Source: Desulfallas sp. Bu1-1
GTDB taxonomy: Bacteria; Bacillota; Desulfotomaculia; Desulfotomaculales; Desulfallaceae
DNA length: 64,000 nt
Direction of reading: 5' to 3'
Assembly (NCBI RefSeq): GCF_015594625.1
Contig: NZ_JADNRQ010000004.1
Location: forward strand, 148,976-212,975
Shown one piece after another: positions 54,452 to 63,214 of this stretch. Numbering within the stretch: the first letter of the stretch is position 1; each line of letters begins with the position of its first letter. A program made the translations under genes and the position numbers. The notes beneath the pieces were generated by a model. The model saw nothing but the letters and a program-made list of their open reading frames with translations. It searched no databases and was not told the DNA's origin.

Positions 54452-56227
54452 GTGGGAGGATATATTCCCGAGGAAATCTTGGAGAGCATCAGGCTTCGCG
54501 CCGATATCGTGCAGGTGATATCCGGTTACGTAAACCTGCAAAAAAGGGGTAGGAATTATGTTGGAACATGTCCCTTCCACCAGGAAACCGACCCGTCCTT
54601 CACCGTAACCCCGGAAAAACAGATTTTTTACTGCTTTGGCTGCCATAACGGGGGGAATGTTTTCAAGTTTATCATGCTGCAGCACCAGGTGTCTTTCCCC
54701 GAGGCGGTAAAAATCCTGGGCGAGAAGGTCGGCGTTGCCGTTCCCGAAGGATATAGCCCGAAAGTGAAAGAGCGCCTGCGCCGGGGCGAAAAGGTCTGGA
54801 GGATCAATGCCCTGGCCAGGGATTATTTCCACGCCGTGTTAATGGAACATCCCGCCGCGGCCGCGGCCAGAGAATACTTGGCCGGTCGGGGCCTTACGCC
54901 CGAAATCATCAAGAGATTCGGTTTAGGCTTTGCGCCGGGAGATTGGGACGCTCTGATTAAATTCATGCAAAATAAGGGCGTTGGTGTTCGCGATCTGGTG
55001 GAAGTAGGCCTGGCCGTGCAGGGTGAGCGAAAAGCTTACGACCGTTTCAGGTCCCGGCTGATGTTCCCTATCGCAGATATCCAGGGAAAGGTAGTGGGTT
55101 TCGGAGGCAGGGTGCTGGGGGACGGCACGCCCAAGTACCTGAACACGCCGGAAACGGAGTTTTTTAGTAAAGGGAAGGTTCTTTACGGGCTGGACAGAGC
55201 CAGGCAACATATCCGCGAAGCGGGGTACGCGATTATTACCGAGGGGTACATGGATGCTATTACTGCCCACCAGTTTGGGATCACCAATACCGTAGCCTCC
55301 TTGGGCACCAGCCTGACCAGGGAACACGGGCGACTGCTGGTGAACTACGCCAGGGAAATCATTATAGCCTATGACGCCGACGCGGCAGGAGTGGCCGCGA
55401 CGATTCGGGGGCTGGATATTTTACAGGAACTGGGCTGCAGGATCAGGGTGCTCTCACTGCCCGAAGGAAAGGACCCCGATGAGTTTTTGCGCAAGCGGGG
55501 AGTGGAGGCTTGGCGGCGACAGGTGGAAACGGCTGTATCGCTGGTGGAATTTAAATTGCAAGTAGCTCTGGAAAAATACAAAAACGTGTCGACCAGCAAG
55601 GAAGCCGTACTGGAAGAAGTGCTGCCGAGCTTGGCCGCCATGAACGGCGAATTGGAAAAAAACGAAGCAATCAAGCTAGTGGCTTCGAGGCTTTATACCA
55701 GCTACCATGCAGTAGCGGAACAACTCAGAAGATTTTCCAACAATCAACCAAAAATAGGGATTAATTCGGATAAAATTGCTAAAAATAAGCATAATATAAT
55801 TAGGAAAAACAGGATTAATTTTGGAGAAAGGGCGGAATACGGTTTATTAAAACTAATGTTAGAAGATACCAGTGTAATTGATAGCGTTACCGGCGCTTTA
55901 CCCGGTAATTTTTTCAGGGACTCTTTTTGCAATAAAGTATACGAAATTATGTTGAACATTTATAAACACCCGTCGTATGCTTCATCCGTTTTGTTTGACT
56001 ACCTGGAAGAAGAACACCAGCAAAAATTGGGCATGCTGTTAATGGAACCCGTTCCTGGTGAAGACGTGGAGGGTATGATGGCAGGTTATATCAACGCTAT
56101 TAAAAGACGGCAACTGCTTGAGTACCGGGATAAACTGATCGCGGCACTGGCTGAGGCGGAGAAATCCGGTAACCGGGAAGAGATGGTTCGTATTTTACAT
56201 GAGATTAAAATTGCCGAAAAACCCTGA
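54452..56227 (+). CDS. dnaG: DNA primase
   Basis: DnaG makes RNA primers at the replication fork. The 591-residue protein has the zinc finger CPFH...CFGCH (CHC2 type), the RNA-polymerase core with [19 protein letters not shown], the TOPRIM motif EGYMDAI with a following DADAAG, and a C-terminal DnaB-binding domain. GTG 54452 is chosen: GGAAGGTG lies six bases upstream; a TTG at 54437 is less likely. Its end comes 19 bases before sigA. Confidence 0.96.
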   Translation: MGGYIPEEILESIRLRADIVQVISGYVNLQKRGRNYVGTCPFHQETDPSFTVTPEKQIFYCFGCHNGGNVFKFIMLQHQVSFPEAVKILGEKVGVAVPEGYSPKVKERLRRGEKVWRINALARDYFHAVLMEHPAAAAAREYLAGRGLTPEIIKRFGLGFAPGDWDALIKFMQNKGVGVRDLVEVGLAVQGERKAYDRFRSRLMFPIADIQGKVVGFGGRVLGDGTPKYLNTPETEFFSKGKVLYGLDRARQHIREAGYAIITEGYMDAITAHQFGITNTVASLGTSLTREHGRLLVNYAREIIIAYDADAAGVAATIRGLDILQELGCRIRVLSLPEGKDPDEFLRKRGVEAWRRQVETAVSLVEFKLQVALEKYKNVSTSKEAVLEEVLPSLAAMNGELEKNEAIKLVASRLYTSYHAVAEQLRRFSNNQPKIGINSDKIAKNKHNIIRKNRINFGERAEYGLLKLMLEDTSVIDSVTGALPGNFFRDSFCNKVYEIMLNIYKHPSYASSVLFDYLEEEHQQKLGMLLMEPVPGEDVEGMMAGYINAIKRRQLLEYRDKLIAALAEAEKSGNREEMVRILHEIKIAEKP

Positions 56228-56246
56228 AGGGAGGGGAAATGATACA

Positions 56247-57353
56247 ATGCGGGAAGACCCGATTAAAAGCGAACGCATTAAAGAAGTTAAAGAATTAATT
56301 GAAAAAGGCAAAAAACGGGGAGTCCTTACCTATCACGAAGTTATGGACAGTCTCCAGGGCATAGAACTTACTCCCGAACAAATGGATGATGTCTACGAAA
56401 AGCTGGCCGGACTGGGTATTGAAGTGGTTCCCGAGACCCAGGACATAGAAACCATTAACGATGCTTCCCTGGAAGAAGATCACCCGGAAGACGTTGAAGT
56501 GGATTTAACCATCCCTGAGGGCGTTGGAATAGATGACCCGGTTCGGATGTATCTTAAGGAAATTGGCAGGGTACCTCTGCTTACTCCGGAGGAAGAAGTT
56601 GAGCTGGCCAAGCGGATGGAAAAAGGGGACGAGGAAGCCAAGCGGCGACTGGCGGAGGCCAATTTGCGGCTGGTGGTCAGCATTGCCAAGCGTTATGTAG
56701 GTAGGGGGATGCTGTTTCTGGACCTGATCCAGGAGGGTAACCTCGGCTTAATCAAGGCCGTGGAAAAATTCGATTACCGTAAAGGATATAAGTTCAGCAC
56801 CTACGCCACCTGGTGGATACGGCAGGCCATCACCAGAGCCATCGCGGACCAGGCCAGAACCATTCGTATTCCGGTGCACATGGTGGAAACCATCAATAAA
56901 TTGATCAGGGTCAGCAGGCAGTTGCTGCAGGAACTGGGCCGCGAACCGGCACCCGAGGAAATTGCCAAGGAAATGGGCATTTCGGAGGAAAAGGTGCGGG
57001 AGATCATGAAGATTGCCCAGGAACCCGTTTCGCTGGAAACCCCCATTGGCGAGGAGGAGGATTCCCATCTGGGCGATTTTATTGAAGACCACGACGCCCG
57101 GGCGCCGGCTGAAGAAGCCTCGTTTACGTTGCTCCGGGAACAGTTGGACGAGGTGCTGGAAACACTGACCGACAGGGAGCAAAAGGTGCTGCGCCTTCGT
57201 TTCGGGTTGGACGATGGGAGAGCCCGGACCCTGGAGGAGGTCGGCCAGAAGTTTGGTGTCACCCGGGAGCGCATTCGCCAGATTGAGGCCAAGACGTTAA
57301 GAAAACTGCGCCATCCCAGTCGCAGTAAAAAGCTCAAGGACTACCTGGATTAA
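56247..57353 (+). CDS. sigA: RNA polymerase primary sigma factor
   Basis: SigA directs transcription of housekeeping genes. The 368-residue protein has region 1.1 ([22 protein letters not shown]), region 1.2 ([17 protein letters not shown]), region 2 with [20 protein letters not shown], and region 4 with [33 protein letters not shown] 56247 follows AGGGAGGGGAAATGATACA. It is in an operon with dnaG, as in other Firmicutes. Confidence 0.97.
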   Translation: MREDPIKSERIKEVKELIEKGKKRGVLTYHEVMDSLQGIELTPEQMDDVYEKLAGLGIEVVPETQDIETINDASLEEDHPEDVEVDLTIPEGVGIDDPVRMYLKEIGRVPLLTPEEEVELAKRMEKGDEEAKRRLAEANLRLVVSIAKRYVGRGMLFLDLIQEGNLGLIKAVEKFDYRKGYKFSTYATWWIRQAITRAIADQARTIRIPVHMVETINKLIRVSRQLLQELGREPAPEEIAKEMGISEEKVREIMKIAQEPVSLETPIGEEEDSHLGDFIEDHDARAPAEEASFTLLREQLDEVLETLTDREQKVLRLRFGLDDGRARTLEEVGQKFGVTRERIRQIEAKTLRKLRHPSRSKKLKDYLD

Positions 57354-57376
57354 CAAAAACTGAATAGCATTAACTA

Positions 57377-57405
57377 TTGACCATGGGGTGGGTTTGTTGT
57401 ATAAT
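57377..57405 (+). promoter_or_regulatory. Sigma-A promoter of the tRNA cluster
   Basis: TTGACC (57377-57382), exactly 17 bases, TATAAT (57400-57405), fifteen bases before the first tRNA. Confidence 0.85.
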
Positions 57406-57419
57406 AACTACTGCAGCGT

Positions 57420-57494
57420 TCCTCGATAGCTCAACGGTAGAGCATCCGGCTGTTAACCGGAGGGTTGCTGGTTCGAATCCAGCTCGGGGAGCCA
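57420..57494 (+). tRNA. tRNA-Asn (GTT)
   Basis: Acceptor TCCTCGA pairs with TCGGGGA (one G-T pair). The anticodon stem CCGG-CTGTTAA-CCGG gives GTT, and the T-loop is GTTCGAATC. CCA is encoded at 57492-57494. Confidence 0.97.
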
Positions 57495-57500
57495 ATACCC

Positions 57501-57575
57501 GGGCCCATAGCTCAACGGTAGAGCATCCGGCTCATAACCGGCTGGTTCTAGGTTCGAATCCTAGTGGGCCCACCA
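57501..57575 (+). tRNA. tRNA-Met (CAT), or tRNA-Ile2 if the CAT is modified
   Basis: Acceptor GGGCCCA pairs perfectly with TGGGCCC. The anticodon loop CTCATAA gives CAT, the T-loop is GTTCGAATC and CCA is encoded. The CAT anticodon is shared by elongator Met and lysidine-modified Ile tRNAs; the loop does not decide between them. It lacks the C1-A72 mismatch of initiator tRNA. Confidence 0.92.
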
Positions 57576-57625
57576 TTTTCGAGGTTGGAAGTTCGAAGTT
57601 AGATCGAATTTCAAACATCGAATAT

Positions 57626-57701
57626 GGCCCCATGGTCAAGCGGCCTAAGACACCGCCCTTTCACGGCGGTAACCCGGGTTCGAATCCCGGTGGGGTCACC
57701 A
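57626..57701 (+). tRNA. tRNA-Glu (TTC)
   Basis: Acceptor GGCCCCA pairs with TGGGGTC with one G-T pair. Anticodon stem CCGCC-CTTTCAC-GGCGG gives TTC, the T-loop is GTTCGAATC and CCA is encoded at the end. Confidence 0.97.
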
Positions 57702-57702
57702 A

Positions 57703-57760
57703 GGGCGATTAGCTCAGCTGGGAGAGCGCCTGCCTTACAAGCAGGATGCCGGCGGTTCAA
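57703..57760 (+). pseudogene. Truncated tRNA-Val (TAC)
   Basis: GGGCGATTAGCTCAGCTGG and CCTGC-CTTACAA-GCAGG are a normal tRNA-Val 5' part, and GGCGGTTCAA begins the T-arm. The 3' half of the T stem and the ATCGCCC acceptor strand are absent. Instead the sequence runs on as CCCACCGGAAATGCG, and an inverted repeat AATGCG/CGCATT follows. No mature tRNA can form. Confidence 0.85.
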
Positions 57761-57799
57761 CCCACCGGAAATGCGTATAATCCAGTGAGCGTCGCATTC

Positions 57800-57875
57800 G
57801 GGAGCATAGCTCAGTTGGGAGAGCACCTGCCTTACAAGCAGGGGGTCAGCGGTTCAAGCCCGTTTGCTCCCACCA
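57800..57875 (+). tRNA. tRNA-Val (TAC)
   Basis: Acceptor GGGAGCA pairs with TGCTCCC. Anticodon stem CCTGC-CTTACAA-GCAGG gives TAC, the T-arm is AGCGG-TTCAAGC-CCGTT, and CCA is encoded. It is a complete copy, whereas the upstream tRNA-Val is broken. Confidence 0.96.
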
Positions 57876-58052
57876 TTAAAACACAAGGGTAGCGCCGGAG
57901 TCAAGCTTTGGCGCTATCTCTTTTTTTATGCCGAAAAGATCGACCACAACCTTGTCCGGGTACACGTCGATCCGCTTGATCACCTGCCGCAGGGCCAACC
58001 TCTTTTCCGCGTCGGTCATATTGTCCCAATCTGCACGCATGGCGGCCTTGAT
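57876..58052 (-). pseudogene. C-terminal remnant of a large serine recombinase
   Basis: On the minus strand the translation reads IKAAMRADWDNMTDAEKR, then LALRQVIKRIDVYPDKVVVD and a short tail, ending at TAA 57876. The W-D-N...EK-LR-VI-RI-VYPDKV pattern is the C-terminal part of phage/ICE-type serine recombinases. A stop codon just upstream (near 58060) shows the rest is gone. The stop codon abuts the CCA end of tRNA-Val, and the tRNA terminator overlaps the fragment. Confidence 0.75.
57890..57928 (+). terminator. Terminator of the tRNA cluster
   Basis: TAGCGCC pairs with GGCGCTA around a 13-base loop, then TCTCTTTTTTTAT. Confidence 0.85.
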
Positions 58053-58076
58053 ATTATGTTATCATTGTGGTGGTTG

Positions 58077-58268
58077 CTATCTTTTAGGACATAACCAGAT
58101 TTCGCTGTACCCTATACAGGTTATCCCATCAACAACCAAAAGCATACCGCGGATACGTTTAAAAGCATAGGGAACCAGTATATAACCCAAATAATCAGAC
58201 AACTCAAACTGGTTCGAGGTTCTGTACTTAGCCATCAAGGCACTTACCTCTTTACTGATCCAGTCCAT
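58077..58268 (-). pseudogene. Truncated ImmA/IrrE-type protein (N-terminal fragment)
   Basis: The 63-residue frame starts at ATG 58268 after GAGGTGACGGC. It reads like the N-terminus of ImmA/IrrE metallopeptidases (KYRTSNQFELSDYLGYILVPYAFKRIRGMLLVVDG). It stops before the HExxH active site, where the recombinase remnant begins. Such proteases cleave the Xre repressor of an integrated element; the repressor gene here is also broken. The fragment could still be translated but cannot be an active protease. Confidence 0.65.
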
Positions 58269-58303
58269 GCCGTCACCTCGAATTATGTCGAATTGTTTGT
58301 AAA

Positions 58304-58330
58304 ATACAAAAACTGCCTTTAAGGCAGTAT
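58304..58330 (-). terminator. Terminator after the coiled-coil gene
   Basis: On the minus strand ACTGCCTT pairs with AAGGCAGT, then TTTTTGTATTTT; the stem starts right after the stop codon. Confidence 0.8.
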
Positions 58331-58689
58331 CACTTTGCTAGTTTCTCTAATCGGGCTACCCTGGCTACAAGGTAACCGGTATCTATCTCGATGCTGTTAA
58401 GCCGTTCATCAAGGTGTTTTTGCAAGTTTTCAATTTGGTCGCCGCGTAAGCTGTAGCCATCAAACAGAGCTCCAATTTTTGGTGTTATATCGCTTTCAAA
58501 TTTAACTAAAGTGGACTTTACTTCGCTAACGTCTGCTTTAACGGCCATCACTTCTGTTGCTAGTGCGTCCTGGGATTTTTCAAGTCTATCCATGCGTTTT
58601 TCCATACGGGTCTGGCCTTCTTCAATGGCACCGACTCGTTGGTTGAGAGTTTTTAGTTCCACAAGAATTTGATTTAATATTTTTTCCAT
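58330..58689 (-). CDS. Coiled-coil protein of unknown function
   Basis: The 119-residue protein is almost wholly predicted coiled coil with heptads (LNQILVELKTLNQRVGAIEEGQTRMEKRMDRLEKSQDALATEV, then LQKHLDERLNSIEIDTGYLVARVARLEKLAK). Proteins of this make-up are frequent in Desulfotomaculum-type mobile regions, but I know no function. It follows the broken repressor gene by 17 bases on the same strand and ends in a strong terminator. Confidence 0.65.
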   Translation of the reverse strand: MEKILNQILVELKTLNQRVGAIEEGQTRMEKRMDRLEKSQDALATEVMAVKADVSEVKSTLVKFESDITPKIGALFDGYSLRGDQIENLQKHLDERLNSIEIDTGYLVARVARLEKLAK

Positions 58690-58706
58690 GGTTACATAAA
58701 CCCCTT

Positions 58707-59113
58707 TTATTCTGAATTTTGCCCATCACCTTGCTGTTCCCGTTTACGTTTTTTTATTGTTTTCAGTGCAACCCGGATGAAGCCGATAATGTCCTCTTTG
58801 TCTTCATCTGTAAGCGGGGCACCGTCGAACTGGATGTCCGCTTTTCTAATAACGTCTTAGATTTCTGCGGGGGTTGGTTCGTCGGGACCAGTGTGTGGGT
58901 TGCGGACATTAGAGCGGCCAAGGAGCCAATTGGCGGAAACCATGAGGTAGTTGGCGAGTTCGGTAACAGTATCCAGGTTAGGAACATGTATGCCCTTTTC
59001 CCATTGGAGACAGTAGATTTTCCGACATGAACTACTTTTCCAATAGCTTCTTGACGTAGACCTAACTCGGTTCGCCTCTGTTTTAACCGCTCCCCAAAAC
59101 TCACTAAGACCAC
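58707..59113 (-). pseudogene. Xre-family repressor, frameshifted and interrupted by a stop
   Basis: The first 36 residues form a normal HTH (FGERLKQRRTELGLRQEAIGKVVHVGKSTVS). One base is then missing: after TCC-AA the frame shifts to KWEKG-like WEKGIHVPNLDTVTELANYLMVSANWLLG. An in-frame TAA occurs after EPTPAEI (near 58858), and the C-terminal helix follows to 58707. So at least two lesions prevent a full protein; only the HTH could be made. Its promoter and operator look intact. Confidence 0.8.
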
Positions 59114-59122
59114 CTCCTTATC

Positions 59123-59151
59123 AGTATAATTCAGGCTGTCTGAATTTGCAA
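59123..59151 (-). promoter_or_regulatory. Promoter with operator of the broken Xre gene
   Basis: On the minus strand TTGCAA (59146-59151), exactly 17 bases, TATACT (59123-59128). The spacer is filled by the palindrome TTCAG-ACAGC-CTGAA, a plausible autorepression site. Confidence 0.65.
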
Positions 59152-59659
59152 TTTTAGTTCAGCAAGTTTAAACTTATCTGAGTGTATTCGATAAACAATA
59201 AATCCCAAATGTAATATATAGGGAGACTTGTAATGATAAGCAAGCATAGTAAGCAAGAGCCTAAAAAAGCGCATGACAAATAGACCTTTTTAAAAACATT
59301 TTAAAAAAGCCTAAACAGATAAATATAGCTTGGATAAAAAATAATACAGTTTAATCCCAGTTATGCAGCAAACCCTGAAAGAGCAGGAAATATATCAGTA
59401 ATGGATAAGGTGCTCTCGCAAGCCCAAGCATCAACAAAACAACAGAATGCACCAAGAAAAACCCTAACTATTCTACGTTCTTTAGAATAAATAACAGCAG
59501 ACTCAGCATGAAAATTGTTTTTGGCATAATAAAAATGCATAAAACGGTAGCCAAAAAGTGCATAGCTTGGTACAGGTAAAAAGGGGCATTGCCATCACGC
59601 TCTAGAATAAACCCTTCTGATTTGGGCAAAAGCAGGAGGGGATACAAGAGGTGATAGCA
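59152..59659. other. AT-rich gap between the Xre remnant and the IS21 remnant
   Basis: About 510 bases with no credible gene on either strand. A small inverted repeat ATTCTA/TAGAAT lies near 59469-59487. The IS21 left end should lie in the last 100 bases, but I cannot define its inverted repeat. Confidence 0.5.
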
Positions 59660-60430
59660 ATGGCCCAACAACAGTATATCAAATACCTTTACGAACAAGA
59701 AGAGTGTAGTATTGCCGAAATTAGCCGGCGGGTAGGTATCAACTGGCGAACAGCAGCTAAGTATGCCAAACAGAACGACTGGAATCAGCCCGTGATGCAG
59801 ACCAAGCGCCGGCAGTCAATCATGGAGCCTTTTGCGGACATCGTGAATACCTGGCTCATGGAGGATAAACTCAAACCCCGCAAGGAGCGCCGCAGTGCGG
59901 CTACCATTTACCGGCAACTACGTGACCAATATGGTTTCCAGGGGTCGGACAGGACGGTGCGAACATACGTTTCCCACCGTAAAAAAGAACTCCATACTGA
60001 AGCACAAGAGAAATACTTGCGGTTGGAACACCCACCCGGACCAGCCCAGGTGGATTTCGGGACGAGCCACATGGTATGGGACGGAGTACTTAGGGAAATC
60101 AAATATTTAGCGTTCTCCTTCCCGTATAGCAATGCCGGCTTTTGTGTACCGGTGCCCAGCGAAAATGCGGAATGCTTGCTCTACGCAATGATCCTGGTTT
60201 TCGAGTGGATAGGCGGCGTTCCACCGGAAATTTGGTTCGATAACCTCCCGGCAGCAGTTATAAGTGTGGGAAAAGGCGAACAACGAAAACTAACTGAAAT
60301 CTTTCACCGGTTCATGCTCCACTACCGGTTCGAGGCCAAGTTCTGTAACAGTGGCAAAGGCAACGAAAAAGGCCACGTTGAGAATAAGGTGGGCTATACA
60401 CGGCGCAATTGGCTCATACCATACCCGAAA
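59660..60430 (+). pseudogene. istA: IS21-family transposase IstA, 3'-truncated
   Basis: The frame has an N-terminal HTH (CSIAEISRRVGINWRTAAKYAKQNDW) and the start of the DDE core: AQVDFGTSHMVWDG, EIWFDNLPAAVIS, and CNSGKGNEKGHVENKVGYTRRNWLIP with the catalytic Glu. After about 255 residues it runs out into unrelated sequence near 60430. Full IstA is about 500 residues, and the partner istB is missing. GAGGTGATAGC precedes ATG 59660. The junction lies inside a repeat-domain gene, so a deletion or imprecise event removed the rest. Confidence 0.85.
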
Positions 60431-62201
60431 GTTTCAATTAACAGCTACCGTATTAGTTACAGTCCTTGACATCACGTCTCTTGAAGTAACTCCATCAGAA
60501 ATTACTATTGATGAAGGAAATATGCAGCAGTTAACAGTAATCGCTCATTACTCTGATGGAACCACAGCAGAAATCACTGCCCAAGCAAGTTATAGCTCTA
60601 GTAATACCGATATTGCTACTGTGAACGAATCCGGCAACATAAGTGTCCTTGCGGCAGGAAACACTGTTATCACGGTTTCTTATGAAGGGCGATCCGTTGA
60701 CGTACCGGTTACAGTTAATGCAATACTTGAGAGCATCTCTGTCAGCCCAGACGAGCTTAACCTAGCAACCGGTAAAACTGCTCAGCTTAAAGTTACCGCA
60801 CACATGTCTGACGGTAGCACCGAGGATGTAACCGCTTTAGCCAGCTACAGATCCGATAACGAAGCTGTAGTTACGGTATCCGACTCCGGGTTACTAGACG
60901 GAAAAAGCCAAGGCTCAGCAACAATTACCGTCCAATATGAAGGTCAGTCGGCAACGGTACAAGTCACAGTAACCGAGCCGGTAGTTGAAAGCATCACCGC
61001 TGAACCGAGTTCAATTACCCTTTCAGCTGGTAACAACCAGCAGGTTACTGTAACCGCGCACCTGTCGGACGGCAGCACTAAAGATGTAACCACTTTAGCC
61101 AGCTACAGTTCCGACAACTCTAATGCTTCGGTAGCCGGTACCGGGCTTGTAACCGGTGTAATTGCAGGCTCAGCAACGATAACCATACAGTACGGTGGGT
61201 ATACGGTTAACGTACCTGTCCAAATAACGGCACCTGTGGTGGAAAGTATAATTGTGGATCCCGCAACAGTAACCCTGGAAGAAGGTGGCACTCAGCAATT
61301 AACAGTCAAAGCCTGCTACTCCGACGGCAGCACCCGCAACGTAACTGGCGAAGCTGCTTACTCGACAAGCAACTCCGGCGTCGCCAGTGTTTCAAGCACC
61401 GGTCTTGTCGAAGGCAACAGTCAGGGCAGTGCTACGATATTTGTCAGCTATGAAGGCAAAACGGCAATTGCCCAGATAACAGTTTTGTCTCCGCCAGTAT
61501 TGGTAGAACGCATTTAAGTCAATCCCAGTAATCTAACTTTAAATTCCGGAGAAACTCAGGAGCTGGTGGTAACGGCGTACAAGTCGGACGGAACATCGGA
61601 AGATGTGACGGCCAGCGCAAGCTACCAATCCATCAACCCGGGAGTTGCTGTTGTAAAAAACGGTACTGTAACCGCTGTGGATTATGGACTTGCATCCATC
61701 GTTGTAACCTATAATGGAAAGAGTTTCACTGTATCAGTGACCGTTAACGCACCCGAGGTAGTTATGGTCGACGTATCCGTTCAGCCAAAGGCTGTGGTGT
61801 TAGCAAAAGGCAATTACACCCAACTGCGGGTTATTGAAACTTACAGCAACGGTACTATTAAGGATATAACCAACAGCTCCACATTTAGCAGCAATAACCC
61901 GTCCGTGGCCACGGTAACCGGCACGGGGCTGGTGACCGGTGTAAGTGAAGGCGCGACAGCGGTTGTAGTTACCTACCAGAATAAAACTATCACTGTACCG
62001 GTAACCGTGACCGTACCGACTGTTAATAGACCGTCACGTGACAGTAACACAAACCCGACAGTCGTAACCACGCCATCGCGATCCGGCAATACCATCCCCG
62101 GCACTTGCCAAACTCATGTCGAGAATGTTGCGCCTACAAATTATGCCTGGAAAATCCTTTTTTACGTTGCAGTTTATGGGTCGAGTGTGGGCCTGAAATA
62201 G
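60430..62201 (+). pseudogene. Bacterial Ig-like (Big2) repeat protein, 5'-truncated and with an internal stop
   Basis: About six Big2 repeats of 85-88 residues follow each other at about 60469, 60727, 60984, 61239, 61503 and 61763. Each shows the pattern V-SI-V-P, LTV-A-YSDGST-DVT, YSSSN, A-V-S-G-V and G-ATITVSY-G. An in-frame TAA at 61515-61517 splits repeat 5, and the frame is open again directly after. The start is lost at the istA junction, so there is no signal peptide, and the end (after VPTVNRPSRDSN) looks unrelated. Such proteins are surface or adhesion proteins. Confidence 0.8.
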
Positions 62202-62272
62202 TTCTGTATGGGGGCTTGAAGCAACAATTATTTGTTGGTAAAATAAGTAAAAGAGCTCTTGGGGGGATATGT

Positions 62273-62563
62273 GTGCTCAATATAGAAACAATAAAAACCA
62301 AGGCGGTTCCAATTTTAAAGAATTTCGGTGTTAATCAAGCATATATCTTCGGTTCATTCGCCCGTGGAGAGCAGAAGCAAGATAGCGATATAGATTTTCT
62401 TATTGAATATGACCCCAATGCCGACTTTACGTTGTTCGAGTTGGTTGAGTTAAAACATGCTCTCGAAGAAGCCTTCCAGCGAAAAGTAGATGTTGTAACT
62501 CATGGTGCTCTTTCAAAACACATTAAACCTTATGTTTTAAAGGACAGGAAGGCGATCATGTGA
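62273..62563 (+). CDS. mntA: MntA-type minimal nucleotidyltransferase (antitoxin)
   Basis: This 96-residue protein has the core [20 protein letters not shown] (GSxARG and DxD). MntA antitoxins add AMP residues to a tyrosine of the partner HepT and thereby silence its RNase. GTG 62273 follows GGGGGG by six bases; upstream frames run back into the Ig-repeat remnant. The stop overlaps the HepT GTG by four bases, a typical pair arrangement. Confidence 0.88.
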   Translation: MLNIETIKTKAVPILKNFGVNQAYIFGSFARGEQKQDSDIDFLIEYDPNADFTLFELVELKHALEEAFQRKVDVVTHGALSKHIKPYVLKDRKAIM

Positions 62564-62898
62564 ATAAGGATCTGGTTTTTCTTCAGCATATTATGGAAAG
62601 CATTAACGCTATCGAGAGTCATATGCGTGGCATAACAAAAGAAACCTTTTTTGAATCCGTTTTGATCCAGGATGCTGTAATTAGAAGAATTGAAATTATC
62701 GGGGAAGCAACCAAGAACCTCTCAACAGAGCTGAGAGATAAATATCCCTATATACCATGGCGTTCCATAGCCGGTATGAGAGATGTTCTTGTACATGATT
62801 ACTTTGGCGTTGATTTGAAGCTTGTATTGGATACTGCAACCAAAAAAATTCCGAGATTAAAAGAACAAATTGAAAAAATTATAAAAATAGAACGGTAA
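62560..62898 (+). CDS. hepT: HepT-type HEPN toxin
   Basis: This 112-residue HEPN protein of the DUF86 family is a four-helix RNase. The active motif [10 protein letters not shown] (R-x4-H and the following Tyr) lies near residue 86. In tested pairs the Tyr is the target of AMP addition by MntA. The frame is intact, in contrast to the broken genes around it. It is translationally coupled to mntA. Confidence 0.88.
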   Translation: MNKDLVFLQHIMESINAIESHMRGITKETFFESVLIQDAVIRRIEIIGEATKNLSTELRDKYPYIPWRSIAGMRDVLVHDYFGVDLKLVLDTATKKIPRLKEQIEKIIKIER

Positions 62899-62906
62899 CA
62901 GAATAT

Positions 62907-62940
62907 AAAAAACCCGTGAATGTAATGCGGGTTTTTGTAT
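62907..62940 (+). terminator. Terminator after the mntA-hepT pair
   Basis: AAAAACCCG pairs with CGGGTTTTT around a 12-base loop, followed by GTATTTTTA. Confidence 0.85.
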
Positions 62941-63009
62941 TTTTACCCGGCATGTTTGCTATTGGGGTTTCTACGGTAACAATGATACCTTCTCGATTTC
63001 GTCCTACGA

Positions 63010-63103
63010 TCGATTGCCCAGGCAAACCGTCCGAAAGGGCGGGACGCAAAGCCATGGGTCTAAACTTCTTATGAAGCATGATTGCCAGGTTGCCGGGGTT
63101 GTT
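63010..63103 (+). ncRNA. c-di-GMP-I riboswitch (GEMM-I)
   Basis: The conserved core is clear: GGCAAACC, a GAAA tetraloop-like CCGAAAGG, GGGACGCAAAGCC, GGGTCTAA, then a variable hairpin and GATTGCCAGGTTGCC. A terminator follows at 63112-63155. The gene downstream encodes an HD-GYP protein, so the ligand and the enzyme's expected substrate are the same molecule. Confidence 0.95.
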
Positions 63104-63111
63104 TTTTTCAG

Positions 63112-63155
63112 GGACCAGGTCATCCTTAAAAACGACATGGTCCTGTTGATTTTTT
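63112..63155 (+). terminator. Terminator of the c-di-GMP riboswitch
   Basis: GGACCA pairs with TGGTCC across a 20-base loop that may pair internally (GGTC/GACA-like), then TGTTGATTTTTT. An alternative fold with the aptamer could prevent it, making the switch on or off with c-di-GMP; the direction cannot be told by eye. Confidence 0.6.
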
Positions 63156-63214
63156 ACATGTTCATTTATCAGGTGAACTATTGCACAGTAATTTCCGTAT
63201 TTAAGAGGTGTAGC

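Noticed and set aside
60469..62020. Regular 255-264 base periodicity that might be read as a repeat array
   Set aside because: It follows the coding repeats of Big2 domains; units diverge and there are no spacers as in CRISPR.
62105..62272. N-terminal extension of MntA with many cysteines
   Set aside because: It overlaps the Ig-repeat remnant in another frame; GTG 62273 after GGGGGG gives the normal family start.
63014..63214. Long frame upstream of the HD-GYP gene
   Set aside because: It runs through the riboswitch core and terminator; ATG 63215 has its own ribosome site.
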